Assembly (NCBI RefSeq): GCF_004135385.1
Contig: NZ_CP035493.1
Coordinates: 2,919,440 to 2,983,439 of the forward strand
Length of the DNA stretch: 64,000 bases
Origin: Xylanimonas protaetiae
GTDB taxonomy: Bacteria > Actinomycetota > Actinomycetes > Actinomycetales > Cellulomonadaceae
Direction of reading: 5' to 3'
In this document: positions 36,215 to 46,489 of the stretch, one piece after another
Layout of the letters: every line of letters begins with the position of its first letter
Numbering within the stretch: position 1 is the first letter of the stretch
Position numbers and translations under genes: made by a program
The notes under the pieces: generated by a model
Seen by the model: the letters and a program-made list of their open reading frames with translations, nothing else
Told to the model about the DNA's origin: nothing
The model's database searches: none

Positions 36215-36870
36215 GGCTCCTCCAGGGTCGGGGGGTCGAGGTCGACGGTGAGGTCCGGCTCCGTGGCGGCGCGCACGTCGTCGACGGTGACGCCGGGTGC
36301 GAGGCGCCGCAGCACGAGGCCGGTAGGCGCGACGTCGAGCACCGCGCGGTCGGTCACGATGCGGTCCACCACGCCCTCGCCCGTCAGGGGCAGGGTGCAG
36401 CGGTGGCGGATCTTCGGCGACCCGTCGCGGGCCACGTGGTCCATGAGGACGACGATGCGCGGCGAGCCCGCGACCAGGTCCATCGCCCCGCCGGGGCCCT
36501 TGACGAGCTTGCCGGGCACGGTCCAGTTCGCCAGGTCGCCGGTCTCGGAGACCTCCAGCGCCCCGAGGATCGCGATGCTCACGTGCCCGCCGCGGATCAT
36601 CGCGAACGACTCGGCGGAGTCGAAGTAGCTCGCGCCCGGCAGCGCCGTGACCGTCTGCTTGCCGGCGTTGATGAGGTCGGCGTCCTCGTCGCCCTCGTAC
36701 GGGAAGGGGCCGATGCCGAGCATCCCGTTCTCGGACTGGAGCGTGATGTGCACGCCCGGCGGCTGGTGGTTGGCCACCAGGGTGGGGATGCCGATGCCGA
36801 GGTTGACGTAGTCGCCGTCGCGCAGCTCGGCCGCGGCGACGGCGGCCATCTCGTCGCGGGTCCAGGTCAT
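36211..36870 (-). CDS. scoB: 3-Oxoacid CoA-transferase subunit B
   Basis: A 219-residue subunit. The catalytic Glu is in [12 protein letters not shown] near residue 47, preceded by [12 protein letters not shown]. It pairs with the A subunit encoded directly upstream (four-base overlap). The pair moves CoA from succinyl-CoA to acetoacetate, the product of the HMG-CoA lyase step of leucine breakdown. Confidence 0.94.
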   Translation of the reverse strand: MTWTRDEMAAVAAAELRDGDYVNLGIGIPTLVANHQPPGVHITLQSENGMLGIGPFPYEGDEDADLINAGKQTVTALPGASYFDSAESFAMIRGGHVSIAILGALEVSETGDLANWTVPGKLVKGPGGAMDLVAGSPRIVVLMDHVARDGSPKIRHRCTLPLTGEGVVDRIVTDRAVLDVAPTGLVLRRLAPGVTVDDVRAATEPDLTVDLDPPTLEEP

Positions 36871-37649
36871 CGGGTGCCTCCGGTGCGGCCGGGGTCCGAC
36901 GACGTCGACACCCACGGGGTGACCTCGACCGGCTCCCGCACGGGTGCCGGCTCCGGCCGGGGCCGGACCGTGCGCTGCTCGACGTCCTTGACGCGTTCGC
37001 GCGCGGGCACCAGCCGGTCCACGTAGATGCCGGGCGTCACGACGACGTCGGGGTCGAGCGGGTGGTCGTCGACGTGCTCCGCCTCGACGACCGTCACGCG
37101 CCCCGCCGCCGCGACGAGCGGGTTGAAGTTGCGGGCCGTGCGCCGGTACACGAGGTTGCCGTACCGGTCCGCGCGGTACGCGTGCACGAGCGCGAGGTCG
37201 GCCACGATGGCCCGCTCGAGCACGTAGCGGCGGCCGTCGAGCTCCTGGACGGGCTTGCCCTCGGCCAGCGGCGTGCCCACACCCGTCGCCGTGAAGAACG
37301 CGGGGATGCCCGCCCCGCCCGCGCGCAGCCGCTCGGCCAGGGTGCCCTGCGGCACGAACTCGACGTCGAGGTCGCCGTCGAGGAACCGCCGCGCGAACAG
37401 CTTGTTCTCGCCGACGTACGACGCGAGCACGTGCCGCACCTGGTCGTTCTCGAGCAGGATCCCGAGGCCCAACCCGTCGACGCCCATGTTGTTGGACACG
37501 ACCGTCAGGTCGCGCACGCCCGCGTCGCGCACGGCCTCGATCAGGTCGTTCGGGTTGCCGCTCAGCCCGAACCCGCCGACCGCGATCGTCATGCCGTCGT
37601 GCAGCAGGCCGTCGAGCGCGTGGCCGGCCGTGGGATGCAGGACCGTCAT
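36867..37649 (-). CDS. scoA: 3-Oxoacid CoA-transferase subunit A
   Basis: A 260-residue subunit with the family motif [18 protein letters not shown] near residues 20-37 and the central [12 protein letters not shown] and [17 protein letters not shown] segments. The tail of about 25 residues after [10 protein letters not shown] is longer than usual. ATG 37649 overlaps the citE stop by four bases. Confidence 0.94.
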   Translation of the reverse strand: MTVLHPTAGHALDGLLHDGMTIAVGGFGLSGNPNDLIEAVRDAGVRDLTVVSNNMGVDGLGLGILLENDQVRHVLASYVGENKLFARRFLDGDLDVEFVPQGTLAERLRAGGAGIPAFFTATGVGTPLAEGKPVQELDGRRYVLERAIVADLALVHAYRADRYGNLVYRRTARNFNPLVAAAGRVTVVEAEHVDDHPLDPDVVVTPGIYVDRLVPARERVKDVEQRTVRPRPEPAPVREPVEVTPWVSTSSDPGRTGGTR

Positions 37650-38506
37650 CGTCGAACCTCCTCGTCGTCGTGCCAGGTGTCGATCCCCGCACGCCGCAGC
37701 ACGGCGTGCGCCTGCATGAGCACCGGCCCGTCGACCATGTGCCCGTCCAGCGCGAACGCGCCCGGCGCGGTCGCCGCCGCCGCGAGGACCTGCCGCGCCC
37801 CGGCGACCTCGTCGGGCGTCGGCGCGTAGGCGTCCCGGACGACCGGGACCTGCGAGGGGTGCACGCACAGGCTGGCGACGAAGCCGACGGCGGCCGCGTC
37901 CAGCGCCTCCGCGCGCAGCCCGTCGAGGTCCTCCAGGTCGAGGTGCACGGCGTCGACCGCCGCCTTGCCGCCCGCGCCCGCCGCGAGCAGCACCGCCGAG
38001 CGCGCGTGCCGCGCGACGTCCCGGTACCGGCCGTCGGCCCGCCGGCTCGACGTCCCGCCGAGCGACGCGACCAGGTCGTCCGCGCCCCACGCGAGGGCGA
38101 CGACGTCGGGCCGCGCGGCGAGCGCCGGCGCCGCGAGCACGCCCGCCGCGGTCTCGCACAGCGGGACGACGGCGTACGGCGTCCCGTCGTCCCGCACGAG
38201 CGGGCCGACGAACCGGCCGTCGGCCTTGGGCAGCATCAGGGTGCGGTAGGCCGTGCCGACGAGGGCGGCGAGGTCGGCGGCCTGCTCCGGCGTGCCCGCC
38301 GGGTTGACGCGCACGATGGTGCGCGCGGGGTCCAGGGGAGTGCCGACGACGGCCTGCCGCGCGGCGGCCTTCGCGCCGGGCGCGACGCCGTCCTCCAGGT
38401 CGAGGACGACGGCGTCGGCCCGGTCGAGCGCCTTGGCGAACCGGTCGGGGCGGTCGGCGGGGCAGAACAGCAGCGCGGGGCCGAGCGCGAACGGTGCGGG
38501 GGTCAC
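37646..38506 (-). CDS. CitE-like beta-hydroxyacyl-CoA lyase
   Basis: A 286-residue HpcH/HpaI-CitE-type TIM barrel. The features are [16 protein letters not shown] at the N-terminus, the metal-binding [19 protein letters not shown] and the late [10 protein letters not shown]. The M. tuberculosis counterpart Rv2498c, at the same place in the same gene order, is established as a beta-hydroxyacyl-CoA lyase for leucine and itaconate breakdown. I infer the same HMG-CoA-lyase-like role here. GTG 38506 has a GGGAGGGG site and overlaps the MaoC stop. Confidence 0.88.
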   Translation of the reverse strand: MTPAPFALGPALLFCPADRPDRFAKALDRADAVVLDLEDGVAPGAKAAARQAVVGTPLDPARTIVRVNPAGTPEQAADLAALVGTAYRTLMLPKADGRFVGPLVRDDGTPYAVVPLCETAAGVLAAPALAARPDVVALAWGADDLVASLGGTSSRRADGRYRDVARHARSAVLLAAGAGGKAAVDAVHLDLEDLDGLRAEALDAAAVGFVASLCVHPSQVPVVRDAYAPTPDEVAGARQVLAAAATAPGAFALDGHMVDGPVLMQAHAVLRRAGIDTWHDDEEVRR

Positions 38507-38976
38507 GTCCCCTCCCGGGTCTTGACGAGCGCGGTGCGCACCGCCCGCGCGACGACGTCGTCGGTCTGGTTGCGGCCCACGTGCTCGAAGGTGACCACGC
38601 CGTCGCCCGGGCGGGACCGGGACAGGCGCTTGGTGCGCACGGTCGTCTCGCCGTAGAGCGTGTCGCCGTGGAACAGCGGGTGGGGGAACGCGACCTCCGC
38701 GAAGCCGAGGTTCGCCACCGTCGTGTCCCGGGTCAGGTGCGCGACGGCGAGGCCCACCAGCGTGGCGAGCGTGAGCATCGAGTTCATGAGCGGCCTGCCG
38801 AAGGGCTGCGTCGCGGCCCACGCGGCGTCGAGGTGCAGGCCTTGCGGGTTCATCGTCAGGGTCGAGAACAGGACGTCGTCCGCCTCGGTGAGGGTGCGGC
38901 CCGGCCGGTGCACGTAGCGCACGCCCTCCTCGAGCTCCTCGAAGAAGAGCCCCCGCTGGACGACGTCCCTGGTCAT
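38503..38976 (-). CDS. MaoC-like acyl-CoA hydratase
   Basis: A 157-residue single hot-dog hydratase. A GRTLTEADDVLFSTLTMNP segment opens the fold, and VAFPHPLFHGDTLYGE is the MaoC signature. The position matches mycobacterial Rv2499c, so the likely reaction is hydration of methylglutaconyl-CoA in place of a crotonase. It sits between the lyase and dehydrogenase genes with four-base overlaps on both sides. Confidence 0.88.
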   Translation of the reverse strand: MTRDVVQRGLFFEELEEGVRYVHRPGRTLTEADDVLFSTLTMNPQGLHLDAAWAATQPFGRPLMNSMLTLATLVGLAVAHLTRDTTVANLGFAEVAFPHPLFHGDTLYGETTVRTKRLSRSRPGDGVVTFEHVGRNQTDDVVARAVRTALVKTREGT

Positions 38977-40136
38977 GCCGTCAGCCCCAGGTCGCGGGCG
39001 ATGATCATGAGCTGCACCTCGGTGGTGCCCTCGCCGATCTCGAGCACCTTGGCGTCGCGGTAGTGCCGCGCCACCGGGTTCTCGTTGAGGAACCCGTACC
39101 CGCCGAAGATCTGGGCGGCGTCGCGCGCGTTGGCCATCGCGGCCTCGGACGCCACGAGCTTGGCCACCGACGCCTCCGCTTTGAACGGCTGTCCGTGCAC
39201 GAGCTTCTGCGCGGCGTCGAACCAGCAGAGGCGGGCCGAGTGCGCCCGCGCCTCCATGCGCGCGAGCATGAACGCGACGTGCTGGTGCGAGCCGATGCTG
39301 GCGCCGAACACGGTGCGTGTGCCCGCGTACCGCAGCGCCTCCTCCAGGCAGCCCTGCGCGGCGCCCGTGGCGAGCGCGGCGAACGCGACCCGCCCCTCGT
39401 CGAGCACGCGCAGGAAGTTCGCGTAGCCGCGCCCGCGCTCGCCCAGCAGGTTCTCCTCGGGGACGCGTACCCCGGTCAGGGTGAGCGGGTGCGTGTCGGA
39501 GGTGTGCCAGCCGACCTTGTCGTAGCCGGGCCCGACGACGAGGCCCGGGGTGCCCGCGGGCACGAGGAACGACGAGAGCTCCTTGCTGCCGGCGCCGGGG
39601 TCGCCCGTGACTGCCGTGATCGTGATGACGCTCGTGATCGGGGTGCCTGAGTTGGTGATGAACTGCTTGCTGCCGTCGATGACCCACGTGCCGCCCTCGA
39701 GGCGGGCCGTGGTGCGCGTGGCCCCGGCGTCGGACCCCGCCCCGGCCTCGGTGAGGCCGAACGCGCCGAGCGCGCGCCCGCTCACCAGGTCGGGCAGCCA
39801 GCGCTCGCGCTGCGCGTCGGTGCCGTGCCGGAAGATCGGCATGACGCCCAGGCCGACACCCGCCTCGAGCGTCACGGCGATCGACTGGTCGGCGCGCGCG
39901 AGGGCCTCGACGGCGAGGCACAGCGACACGTAGTCCTTGCCCTGCCCGCCGACCTCGACGGGGAACGGCAGGCCGAACAGCCCCAGGTCGCCCATCTGCC
40001 GGATGATCTCGACGGGCAGCCGCCGCTCGGTGTCGTACCGGTACGCGGCCGGCGCGACGACGTGGTCGGCGAAGTCGCGGACCGTGGCGGCGAGCTTGCG
40101 CTGCTCGTCGGTGAGGCCGTGGGTCTCGGTGATCAT
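38973..40136 (-). CDS. Acyl-CoA dehydrogenase (isovaleryl-CoA type)
   Basis: A 387-residue flavoprotein. The signatures are AFGLTEAGAGSDAG near residues 133-146, the ITNSGT loop, the DEGRVAFAALATGAAQGCLEEAL helix, and the C-terminal QIFGGYGFLNENPVARHYRDAKV. It corresponds to FadE19 of the mycobacterial cluster, supporting isovaleryl-CoA as the main substrate. It passes electrons to ETF encoded elsewhere. Confidence 0.93.
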   Translation of the reverse strand: MITETHGLTDEQRKLAATVRDFADHVVAPAAYRYDTERRLPVEIIRQMGDLGLFGLPFPVEVGGQGKDYVSLCLAVEALARADQSIAVTLEAGVGLGVMPIFRHGTDAQRERWLPDLVSGRALGAFGLTEAGAGSDAGATRTTARLEGGTWVIDGSKQFITNSGTPITSVITITAVTGDPGAGSKELSSFLVPAGTPGLVVGPGYDKVGWHTSDTHPLTLTGVRVPEENLLGERGRGYANFLRVLDEGRVAFAALATGAAQGCLEEALRYAGTRTVFGASIGSHQHVAFMLARMEARAHSARLCWFDAAQKLVHGQPFKAEASVAKLVASEAAMANARDAAQIFGGYGFLNENPVARHYRDAKVLEIGEGTTEVQLMIIARDLGLTA

Positions 40137-42445
40137 GACGCTCCTCGGGTCGCGGAGTGCGTGACCGGGGCGGCGGGGTGGGCCGCACCGGGCTCGGGGG
40201 TGCCGCCGGTGGGGCCCGTCGGGTCCTCGACGACGGCGACCACCTGGTCGAGCCGGACCTGGTCGCCCGGCCGGACGCGGACGCGCACCGTCCCGGCGCG
40301 GGGCGCGGTGAGGGGGTGCTCCATCTTCATCGCCTCGACGACGACGACGGTCGCGCCGGGCTCGACGGCGTCCCCGTCCGCGACGACGACCGCCGTGACG
40401 GTGCCGGGGATCGCGGCGCGCACCTCGGCGGCCGCGTCGGCGTCGGGCGGGTGCGGGGCGCGCCGGGCGCGTCGGCGGGCGGCCTGCTCGGCGCGGGTGA
40501 GCACGGTGAACGCCGCGGAGCGGCCGTCGGCGCCGACCCAGACCCGGCCCTGGTCGTCGGCCGCCCAGACCTTCGTGGTGACGGCGCCGAGGGTCAGGAG
40601 CCAGGCGCCGGGTGCACCGGCGGGTCGGAGCGACGCTGCGACCGGGTCGGCAGCGGTGGCGCCGGCGCCGAGCGTGATCGAACCAGCGGAGACCTCGACG
40701 GTGTGCTCGGTTCCGGCGCCGTCGAGCAGGACGACGCGCCGGGGGACCGGCGGGGCGTTGAGCCGCCAGCCGTCGCCGGCGGCCCACGGGCCGTGGGCGA
40801 CGGACGGGCCCGAGTCGATCGGAACGTGGGTTCGGGATCGGAACGTGTCGTTCGATGCACGGTCCGATCCCGAACCCACGTTCCGATCGGGCGGCGGCGC
40901 GAGCGTCGCCAGCGCCGCCGCCGTCAGCAGCAGCGCGTCCGGCCCCGCGGCGGGCCGTGCCGCCAGCAGGCGGTCGATCAGGCCCGTGTCGAGGCGGCCC
41001 GCACGCACGTCGGCGTCGGCCAGCAGGTCGCGCAGGAAGGACTGGTTCGTCTCCACGCCCAGGACGACGACGGAGCCCAGCAGGGCGTCGAGGCGGTCGA
41101 GCGCCTGGGCGCGGTCGGTGCCGTGGGCGACCGCCTTGGCCAGCAGCGGGTCGAAGTCGCCCGTGACCGCCACGCCGGCCTCGATGCCGCTGTCGAGGCG
41201 GAGCGGCGCCGCGGCCGGGCCGGCGGCGACGCCCGCGTCGTCGTACGCGAGCACGCGCCCGGTCGCGGGCAGGAACCCGCGGGCCGGGGACTCGGCGTAC
41301 AGGCGCGCCTCGACGGCGTGCCCGGTGATGCGCACGTCCGGCTGCGCGAACGGCAGCGGCTCGCCGGCGGCGGCGCGGAGCTGGAGCTCGACCAGGTCCA
41401 GCCCCGTGACCATCTCGGTGACGGGGTGCTCCACCTGGAGGCGCGTGTTCATCTCGATGAACCAGAACGACGCCGGGTCGTCGGCGGGCACGAGGAACTC
41501 GACCGTCCCCGCGCCCACGTACCCGACCGAGCGGGCGACCTCGCACGCCGCCTCGCCCAGCCGGGCGCGCGTGGCGTCGTCGAGCGCGGGGGACGGGGCC
41601 TCCTCGACCACCTTCTGGTAGCGGCGCTGCAGAGTGCACTCACGCTCGCCGAGGTGCACGACGGCGCCGTGCGCGTCCGCGAGCACCTGGACCTCGACGT
41701 GCCGCGGCCGGTCGACCAGATGCTCCAGCAGCAGGGTGTCGTCACCGAACGACGCCGCCGCGACCCGCCGGGCGGAGGCGAGCGCGGCGGGCAGCTCCGC
41801 GGGCGTGCTGACCACGACCATGCCCTTGCCGCCGCCGCCCGCCGAGGGCTTGACCAGCAGCGGGTAGCCGACGTCGCGGGCGGTCGCGGCGATCCTCTCC
41901 GTGGAGGTGCCCGGCGCGAGGGCGGCGCCGTCGAGCGTGCCGGGCAGCACGGGCACGCCGTGCCGGGCGACGAGCCGCTTGGCGGCGAGCTTGTCGGCCA
42001 TGAGCTCGAGCGCCGCCACCGGCGGGCCGACGAACGTCAGCCCGGCGCGGGCGCACGCCCGCGCGAGCGCCGGGCTCTCGGACAGGAACCCGTAGCCGGG
42101 ATGGACGGCGTCGGCGCCCGTCGCGAGGGTCGCGCGGACGACGGCGCCAACGTCGAGGTACGCGGCCCGGTCGGGCCCGCCCACGGGCCGTCGCGCCGGG
42201 GCGACGGGCTCGCCTAACGGGGGCTGGGCGCTGCCCCGTCGGAGGTCGGGTCCGACGGGCTCGACCGCCCGGGATGAGACCTCGTCGAGGCGGACGGCGA
42301 CGTCGGCCTCACGGACGTGGCGCGCGTCGGCGTCGGAGCCGGTGTGCACCGCGACGGACCGGACGCCCAGGTGGCGCAGCGTGCCGACGACCCGGCAGGC
42401 GATCTCGCCCCGGTTGGCCACGAGCACGGTGGAGAACATGGCCAT
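40133..42445 (-). CDS. accA1: Methylcrotonyl/acyl-CoA carboxylase alpha (biotin) subunit
   Basis: A 770-residue biotin carboxylase plus carrier protein. Visible features are VLVANRGEIACR at the start, ATP-grasp PSAGGGGKGMV, ERECTLQRRYQKVVEEAPSP, EMNTRLQVEHPVTE, and the biotinylated Lys in VVEAMKMEHPL near the C-terminus. It is longer than usual because of two in-frame insertions. One is near residues 55-93, between AVRLDE and AYLDVGAV. The other is near 519-543, in the linker before the carrier domain. ATG 42445 overlaps the beta-subunit stop by one base. Name follows the M. tuberculosis homologue. Confidence 0.92.
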   Translation of the reverse strand: MAMFSTVLVANRGEIACRVVGTLRHLGVRSVAVHTGSDADARHVREADVAVRLDEVSSRAVEPVGPDLRRGSAQPPLGEPVAPARRPVGGPDRAAYLDVGAVVRATLATGADAVHPGYGFLSESPALARACARAGLTFVGPPVAALELMADKLAAKRLVARHGVPVLPGTLDGAALAPGTSTERIAATARDVGYPLLVKPSAGGGGKGMVVVSTPAELPAALASARRVAAASFGDDTLLLEHLVDRPRHVEVQVLADAHGAVVHLGERECTLQRRYQKVVEEAPSPALDDATRARLGEAACEVARSVGYVGAGTVEFLVPADDPASFWFIEMNTRLQVEHPVTEMVTGLDLVELQLRAAAGEPLPFAQPDVRITGHAVEARLYAESPARGFLPATGRVLAYDDAGVAAGPAAAPLRLDSGIEAGVAVTGDFDPLLAKAVAHGTDRAQALDRLDALLGSVVVLGVETNQSFLRDLLADADVRAGRLDTGLIDRLLAARPAAGPDALLLTAAALATLAPPPDRNVGSGSDRASNDTFRSRTHVPIDSGPSVAHGPWAAGDGWRLNAPPVPRRVVLLDGAGTEHTVEVSAGSITLGAGATAADPVAASLRPAGAPGAWLLTLGAVTTKVWAADDQGRVWVGADGRSAAFTVLTRAEQAARRRARRAPHPPDADAAAEVRAAIPGTVTAVVVADGDAVEPGATVVVVEAMKMEHPLTAPRAGTVRVRVRPGDQVRLDQVVAVVEDPTGPTGGTPEPGAAHPAAPVTHSATRGAS
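40816..40889. repeat. 27-bp-arm palindrome inside carboxylase alpha gene
   Basis: Perfect inverted repeat with arms 40816-40842 and 40863-40889 and a 20-base loop. Each arm contains GGAACGTGGGTTCGGGATC or its complement. The left arm plus loop also repeats GATCGGAACGTG directly (40817 and 40836). The element stays in frame and encodes DRNVGSGSDR, then RSRTHVPI, in a linker region. Confidence 0.85.
42166..42282. repeat. Hairpin-forming in-frame insertion in carboxylase alpha gene
   Basis: About 117 bases (39 codons) that interrupt the conserved biotin-carboxylase N-domain. Inside are hairpins CCCGTCGGA/TCCGACGGG (42235-42259) and an imperfect CCGTCGC/GCGACGG pair. The insert contains a TTA Leu codon (minus strand, 42217-42215), extremely rare at this GC. 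Boundaries are estimated from where family motifs stop and resume. Confidence 0.65.
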
Positions 42446-44070
42446 CACATCCGGAACAGCCCGAACGCGGGCTCGGGGAGCGGGGTGCGGGCGCAGACGG
42501 CGAGCGCGAGGCCCAGCACGCGGCGGGTGTCGCGGGGGTCGATGATGCCGTCGTCCCACAGGCGCGCGGTCGCGTGGTACGGGTCGCCCTGCCGCTCGTA
42601 GCGGTCGCGCACCGCGGCCCGGAATGCGGCCTCGTCGTCGGGGTCCCACGCCTCGCCGGACCGCGCGAGCTGGTCCTTCTTGACCGTCGCGAGCACCGAC
42701 GACGCCTGCGCGCCGCCCATGACGGAGATCCGGCTGCCGGGCCACGACCACAGGAAGCGCGGCGCGTACGCTCGCCCGCACATGGCGTAGTTGCCCGCCC
42801 CGAACGACCCGCCGACGATCACCGTCAGCTTCGGCACCCGCGTCGTCGCGACGGCGGTGACCATCGTGGCGCCGTTCTTCGCGATGCCGCCCGCCTCGGC
42901 GTCGGTGCCCACCATGAACCCCGCGACGTTCTGCAGGAACACGAGCGGGATGCCGCGCTGGTCGCACAGCTCGACGAAGTGCGCGCCCTTGAGCGCCGAC
43001 GCGCCGAACAGCACGCCCTGGTTGGCCACGATGCCGACGGGGTGCCCGCAGATCCGCGCGAAGCCGGTCACCAGGGTGGTGCCGTACTCGGCCTTGAACT
43101 CGTGCAGCACGCTGCCGTCGACGACGCGGGCGATCACCTCGCGCGGGTCGTAGGGCTGCTGCACGTCGGCCGGCACGGCCGCGTACAGGCCCGCGGGGTC
43201 GACGGCGGGCTCGACGGCGTCGGCCACGTCCCACGCCGGTGCCGGGTCGGGCGGCAGCGTGGCCACGATGCCGCGCACCAGGTCGAGCGCGTGCTCGTCG
43301 TCGTCGGCGAGGTGGTCGACGACGCCGGAGCGGCGGGCGTGCAGCGCGCCCCCGCCGAGCTCCTCGGCGCTGACGACCTCGCCGATCGCCGCCTGCACGA
43401 GCGGCGGGCCGCCGAGGAAGATCGTGCCCTGGTCGCGCACGATGACGGTCTCGTCGCTCATCGCGGGCACGTACGCGCCGCCCGCGGTGCACGACCCCAG
43501 CACGGCCGCGATCTGCGGGACGCGCGCTGCCGAGAGGCGGGCCTGGTGGAAGAAGATCCGGCCGAAGTGGTCGCGGTCGGGGAACACCTCGTCCTGGAGC
43601 GGCAGGAACGCGCCGCCCGAGTCGACCAGGTAGACGCACGGCAGCCGGTTCTCCCACGCGACCTCCTGGGCGCGCAGGTGCTTCTTGACGGTGAGCGGGT
43701 GGTAGGTGCCGCCCTTGACGGTCGCGTCGTTGCACACGACCATCACCTGCCGGCCCTCCACGAGCCCGATGCCCGCGATCACCCCCGCGCCAGGCCACGG
43801 GCCGGCACCGCCGTCCGCCGGCGCGTCGATGCCGTAGCCGGCGAGCGGCGCGATCTCCAGGAACGGGCTGCCCTCGTCGAGCAGCCGCTCCACGCGCTCG
43901 CGCGGGAGCAGCTTGCCGCGGGCCAGGTGCGTGGCCCGCGCCCGCTCGGGCCCGCCGACGGCGGCGGCCGCGGTGCGCTCGCGCAGCTCGGCGGCGAGGG
44001 CCCGCTGGGCTGTCTCGGTGCGGCGGGCGGCGTCGGACCGGGGGTCGACGACGGTGGCCAGGACGGTCAC
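42445..44070 (-). CDS. accD1: Methylcrotonyl/acyl-CoA carboxylase beta (carboxyltransferase) subunit
   Basis: A 541-residue carboxyltransferase. An MCC-like N-terminus ([22 protein letters not shown]) is followed by the CoA-site [16 protein letters not shown], then [30 protein letters not shown] and [11 protein letters not shown]. The [19 protein letters not shown] segment is typical of methylcrotonyl-CoA carboxylase beta. GTG 44070 overlaps the E2 stop by four bases. It forms a holoenzyme with the downstream alpha subunit. Confidence 0.94.
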   Translation of the reverse strand: MTVLATVVDPRSDAARRTETAQRALAAELRERTAAAAVGGPERARATHLARGKLLPRERVERLLDEGSPFLEIAPLAGYGIDAPADGGAGPWPGAGVIAGIGLVEGRQVMVVCNDATVKGGTYHPLTVKKHLRAQEVAWENRLPCVYLVDSGGAFLPLQDEVFPDRDHFGRIFFHQARLSAARVPQIAAVLGSCTAGGAYVPAMSDETVIVRDQGTIFLGGPPLVQAAIGEVVSAEELGGGALHARRSGVVDHLADDDEHALDLVRGIVATLPPDPAPAWDVADAVEPAVDPAGLYAAVPADVQQPYDPREVIARVVDGSVLHEFKAEYGTTLVTGFARICGHPVGIVANQGVLFGASALKGAHFVELCDQRGIPLVFLQNVAGFMVGTDAEAGGIAKNGATMVTAVATTRVPKLTVIVGGSFGAGNYAMCGRAYAPRFLWSWPGSRISVMGGAQASSVLATVKKDQLARSGEAWDPDDEAAFRAAVRDRYERQGDPYHATARLWDDGIIDPRDTRRVLGLALAVCARTPLPEPAFGLFRM

Positions 44071-45482
44071 GCGGCACCCCCGGAACGCGCGGGCCGGGGC
44101 CCCTCGGCGGTCGACGGGGCTCCAGCGGCCGAGTCCTCCACGGGCCCGACCACCGAGGGCGGGCGCTGCTGCGGCGCCACCACCAGGGCCAGCGCCGGGT
44201 CGCCCAGGACGGCGCCGAGGTCGGCGAGGAAGCGGGCCGCCTGCTCGCCGTCGACCACGCGGTGGTCGAACGTGAGGCTCAGCGTCACGACGTCGCGGAG
44301 CGCGACCTGGCCGTCGTGCTCCCACGGCAGGCGCCGCACCGCGCCGATCCCGAGGATGCCGGCCTCGCCCGGGTTGAGGATCGGGGTGCCGGCGTCGACG
44401 CCGAACACGCCGACGTTGGTGATCGTGAACGTGCCGCCGGTGAGGCGCTCCGGTGCGGTGCGCCCCTCGCGGGCCGTGCGCGTGAGCTGCGTGAGCGCGG
44501 CCGCGAGGTCGGGCAGCGCGAGGGTGTCGGCGGCGGGGACGTTCGGCACCACGAGGCCGCGGTCGGTGGCGACGGCGATCCCGAGGGTCACGTGCGCGGG
44601 CTGCACGATCTCCGCGGACCCGTCGGGGAGGTCCACCCAGCGGCTCCCGAGCGCGGGGTGCGCACGCAGCAGGGCGCACACCGCCCGCGCGACGAGGGCC
44701 AGCACGGTGATCCGTTCGCCGCGGGCCAGCGGATGGCTGCGCAGCCGTGCGAGCAGCTCCATGCTCGCCGTGGCGTCCACCGTGAGCAGCACGGACGCCT
44801 GCGGGGCGGTGAAGGCGCTCGCGACCATGGCCGCGGCGGTGTGCTTGCGCACGCCGCGCACCGGGGTGCGTGTCTCGGCCGCGCCGGCGGCGGGTGCGGC
44901 GACCGGGACGGGCGCCGCGGCTCCGCCGGCGCCGGCCGCTGCCGCGCCCTCGACGTCCTGGCGTGTCACGCGTCCGTCGGGCCCGGAGCCGGGGACGCCC
45001 GTCAGGTCGACGCCGAGCCGCCGCGCGAACGCCCGGACGCCTGGCGTCGAGCGGGCCCGGTCGGCGGGCGCGACGGCGGCGAGCGGCGTGACCTCGGCGG
45101 GCAGCAGCGAGGACGTGGGTGTCGCGGCGGCGTAGCGGCGCGGGCGGCGCGTCGGGCGCCCGCCCCGCTCGGGCGCGGCACCGTACCCGACGAGCGTCGG
45201 AGCGGCGGGCTCGGGCTCGGCGCCCGCGGCCGGCGCCTCGTCCGCCACGTCGAACGTCACGAGCGGCTCGCCCACCCGCACCGTCTGCCCCTCCTCGGCG
45301 TGCAGGCCCGTGACGACGCCGTCGAACGGCGACGGGATCTCGACGAGCGCCTTCGCCGTCTCGACCTCGGCGATCACCTGGTTGAGCGCGACGGCGTCGC
45401 CGACGGCGACGTGCCACGCGACGACGTCGGACTCGGTGAGGCCCTCCCCGAGGTCGGGCAGGTGGAAGACGCGCGCGCTCAC
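44067..45482 (-). CDS. bkdC: Branched-chain keto-acid dehydrogenase E2
   Basis: A 471-residue dihydrolipoyl acyltransferase. One lipoyl domain carries the modified Lys in [16 protein letters not shown] near residue 43. The E1/E3-binding domain is near 145-180 ([15 protein letters not shown]). The catalytic domain ends in [18 protein letters not shown] Pro/Ala-rich linker and a 35-residue tail complete it. No E3 gene is in the operon, so a shared lipoamide dehydrogenase must serve it. Confidence 0.94.
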   Translation of the reverse strand: MSARVFHLPDLGEGLTESDVVAWHVAVGDAVALNQVIAEVETAKALVEIPSPFDGVVTGLHAEEGQTVRVGEPLVTFDVADEAPAAGAEPEPAAPTLVGYGAAPERGGRPTRRPRRYAAATPTSSLLPAEVTPLAAVAPADRARSTPGVRAFARRLGVDLTGVPGSGPDGRVTRQDVEGAAAAGAGGAAAPVPVAAPAAGAAETRTPVRGVRKHTAAAMVASAFTAPQASVLLTVDATASMELLARLRSHPLARGERITVLALVARAVCALLRAHPALGSRWVDLPDGSAEIVQPAHVTLGIAVATDRGLVVPNVPAADTLALPDLAAALTQLTRTAREGRTAPERLTGGTFTITNVGVFGVDAGTPILNPGEAGILGIGAVRRLPWEHDGQVALRDVVTLSLTFDHRVVDGEQAARFLADLGAVLGDPALALVVAPQQRPPSVVGPVEDSAAGAPSTAEGPRPARSGGAA

Positions 45483-46489
45483 CGGGCCACCGCCCCGGTC
45501 GCGGGCACGCGGCCCAGCACGCGGTCGACGCCGTCGAGGATGCGGTCGAGGTCCGGCACGTGGTGCATCTCGAGCTTCGCCGGCGGGTAGGGGATGTCGT
45601 GGCCGGTCACGCGCACGGGCGCGGCCTCGAGGTACTCGAAGCACCGCTCGGTGGCGGTCGCGGCGATCTCCGCGCCGACGCCGGCCTCGTGAGGCCCTTC
45701 GTGCGCGACGACGAGCCGTCCCGTCCGCCGCACCGACGCGGCGACGGCGTCGTGGTCGGCGGGGGACAGGGACCGCAGGTCGATGACCTCGACGGAGACG
45801 CCGTCGTCGGCGGCCGCGGTGGCGGCGTCGACGGCGGTGGCGACGAGCCCGCCGTACGTCACGAGCGTGACGTCGCTGCCGGGGACGACGACGCGGGCCG
45901 CCCCCATGGGGGGCGAGTCGGCGAGCGCGGCCCCGGTGTCCACCTCGCCCTTGGCGTAGTACCGGCGCTTGGGCTCGAAGAAGACGACGGGGTCGTCGCA
46001 CGCGACGGCCTGCTGGACCACGGTGTACGCGTCCTGCGGGCTCGCCACCTCGACGACGCGCAGGCCCGGGGTGTGCACGAAGTACGCCTCGGGCGACTCC
46101 GAGTGGTGCTCGGCGGCGCCCGTGCCGCCCCCGACCGGGATGCGGATCGTGATGGGCAGCCGGACCGTGCCCGCGGTGCGCGCGTACATGCGGGCGACCT
46201 GGCTGACGATCTGGTCGAAGGCCACGTAGACGAACCCGTCGAACTGGATCTCGACCACGGGCCGGTAGCCGCGGTACGCCAGGCCCACGGCCGTGCCGAG
46301 GATCCCGGCCTCCGCGAGCGGGGTGTCCAGGACGCGGTGCGGGCCGAACTCGGCCTGGAGCCCGTCGGTGACGCGGAAGACGCCGCCGAGCCGGCCGATG
46401 TCCTCGCCGAGCAGCACCACCGAGGGGTCGTCCGCCAGGCAGCGGCGGAGCCCGAGGTTGAGGGCCTTCGCGAGCGTGAGCGTCGTCAT
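45479..46489 (-). CDS. bkdB: Branched-chain keto-acid dehydrogenase E1 beta
   Basis: A 336-residue transketolase-like pyrimidine-binding subunit. The motifs are [16 protein letters not shown] near residues 27-42, [17 protein letters not shown], and [15 protein letters not shown], with a transketolase C-terminal domain. ATGA overlaps on both sides couple it to E1 alpha and E2. Confidence 0.95.
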   Translation of the reverse strand: MTTLTLAKALNLGLRRCLADDPSVVLLGEDIGRLGGVFRVTDGLQAEFGPHRVLDTPLAEAGILGTAVGLAYRGYRPVVEIQFDGFVYVAFDQIVSQVARMYARTAGTVRLPITIRIPVGGGTGAAEHHSESPEAYFVHTPGLRVVEVASPQDAYTVVQQAVACDDPVVFFEPKRRYYAKGEVDTGAALADSPPMGAARVVVPGSDVTLVTYGGLVATAVDAATAAADDGVSVEVIDLRSLSPADHDAVAASVRRTGRLVVAHEGPHEAGVGAEIAATATERCFEYLEAAPVRVTGHDIPYPPAKLEMHHVPDLDRILDGVDRVLGRVPATGAVAR

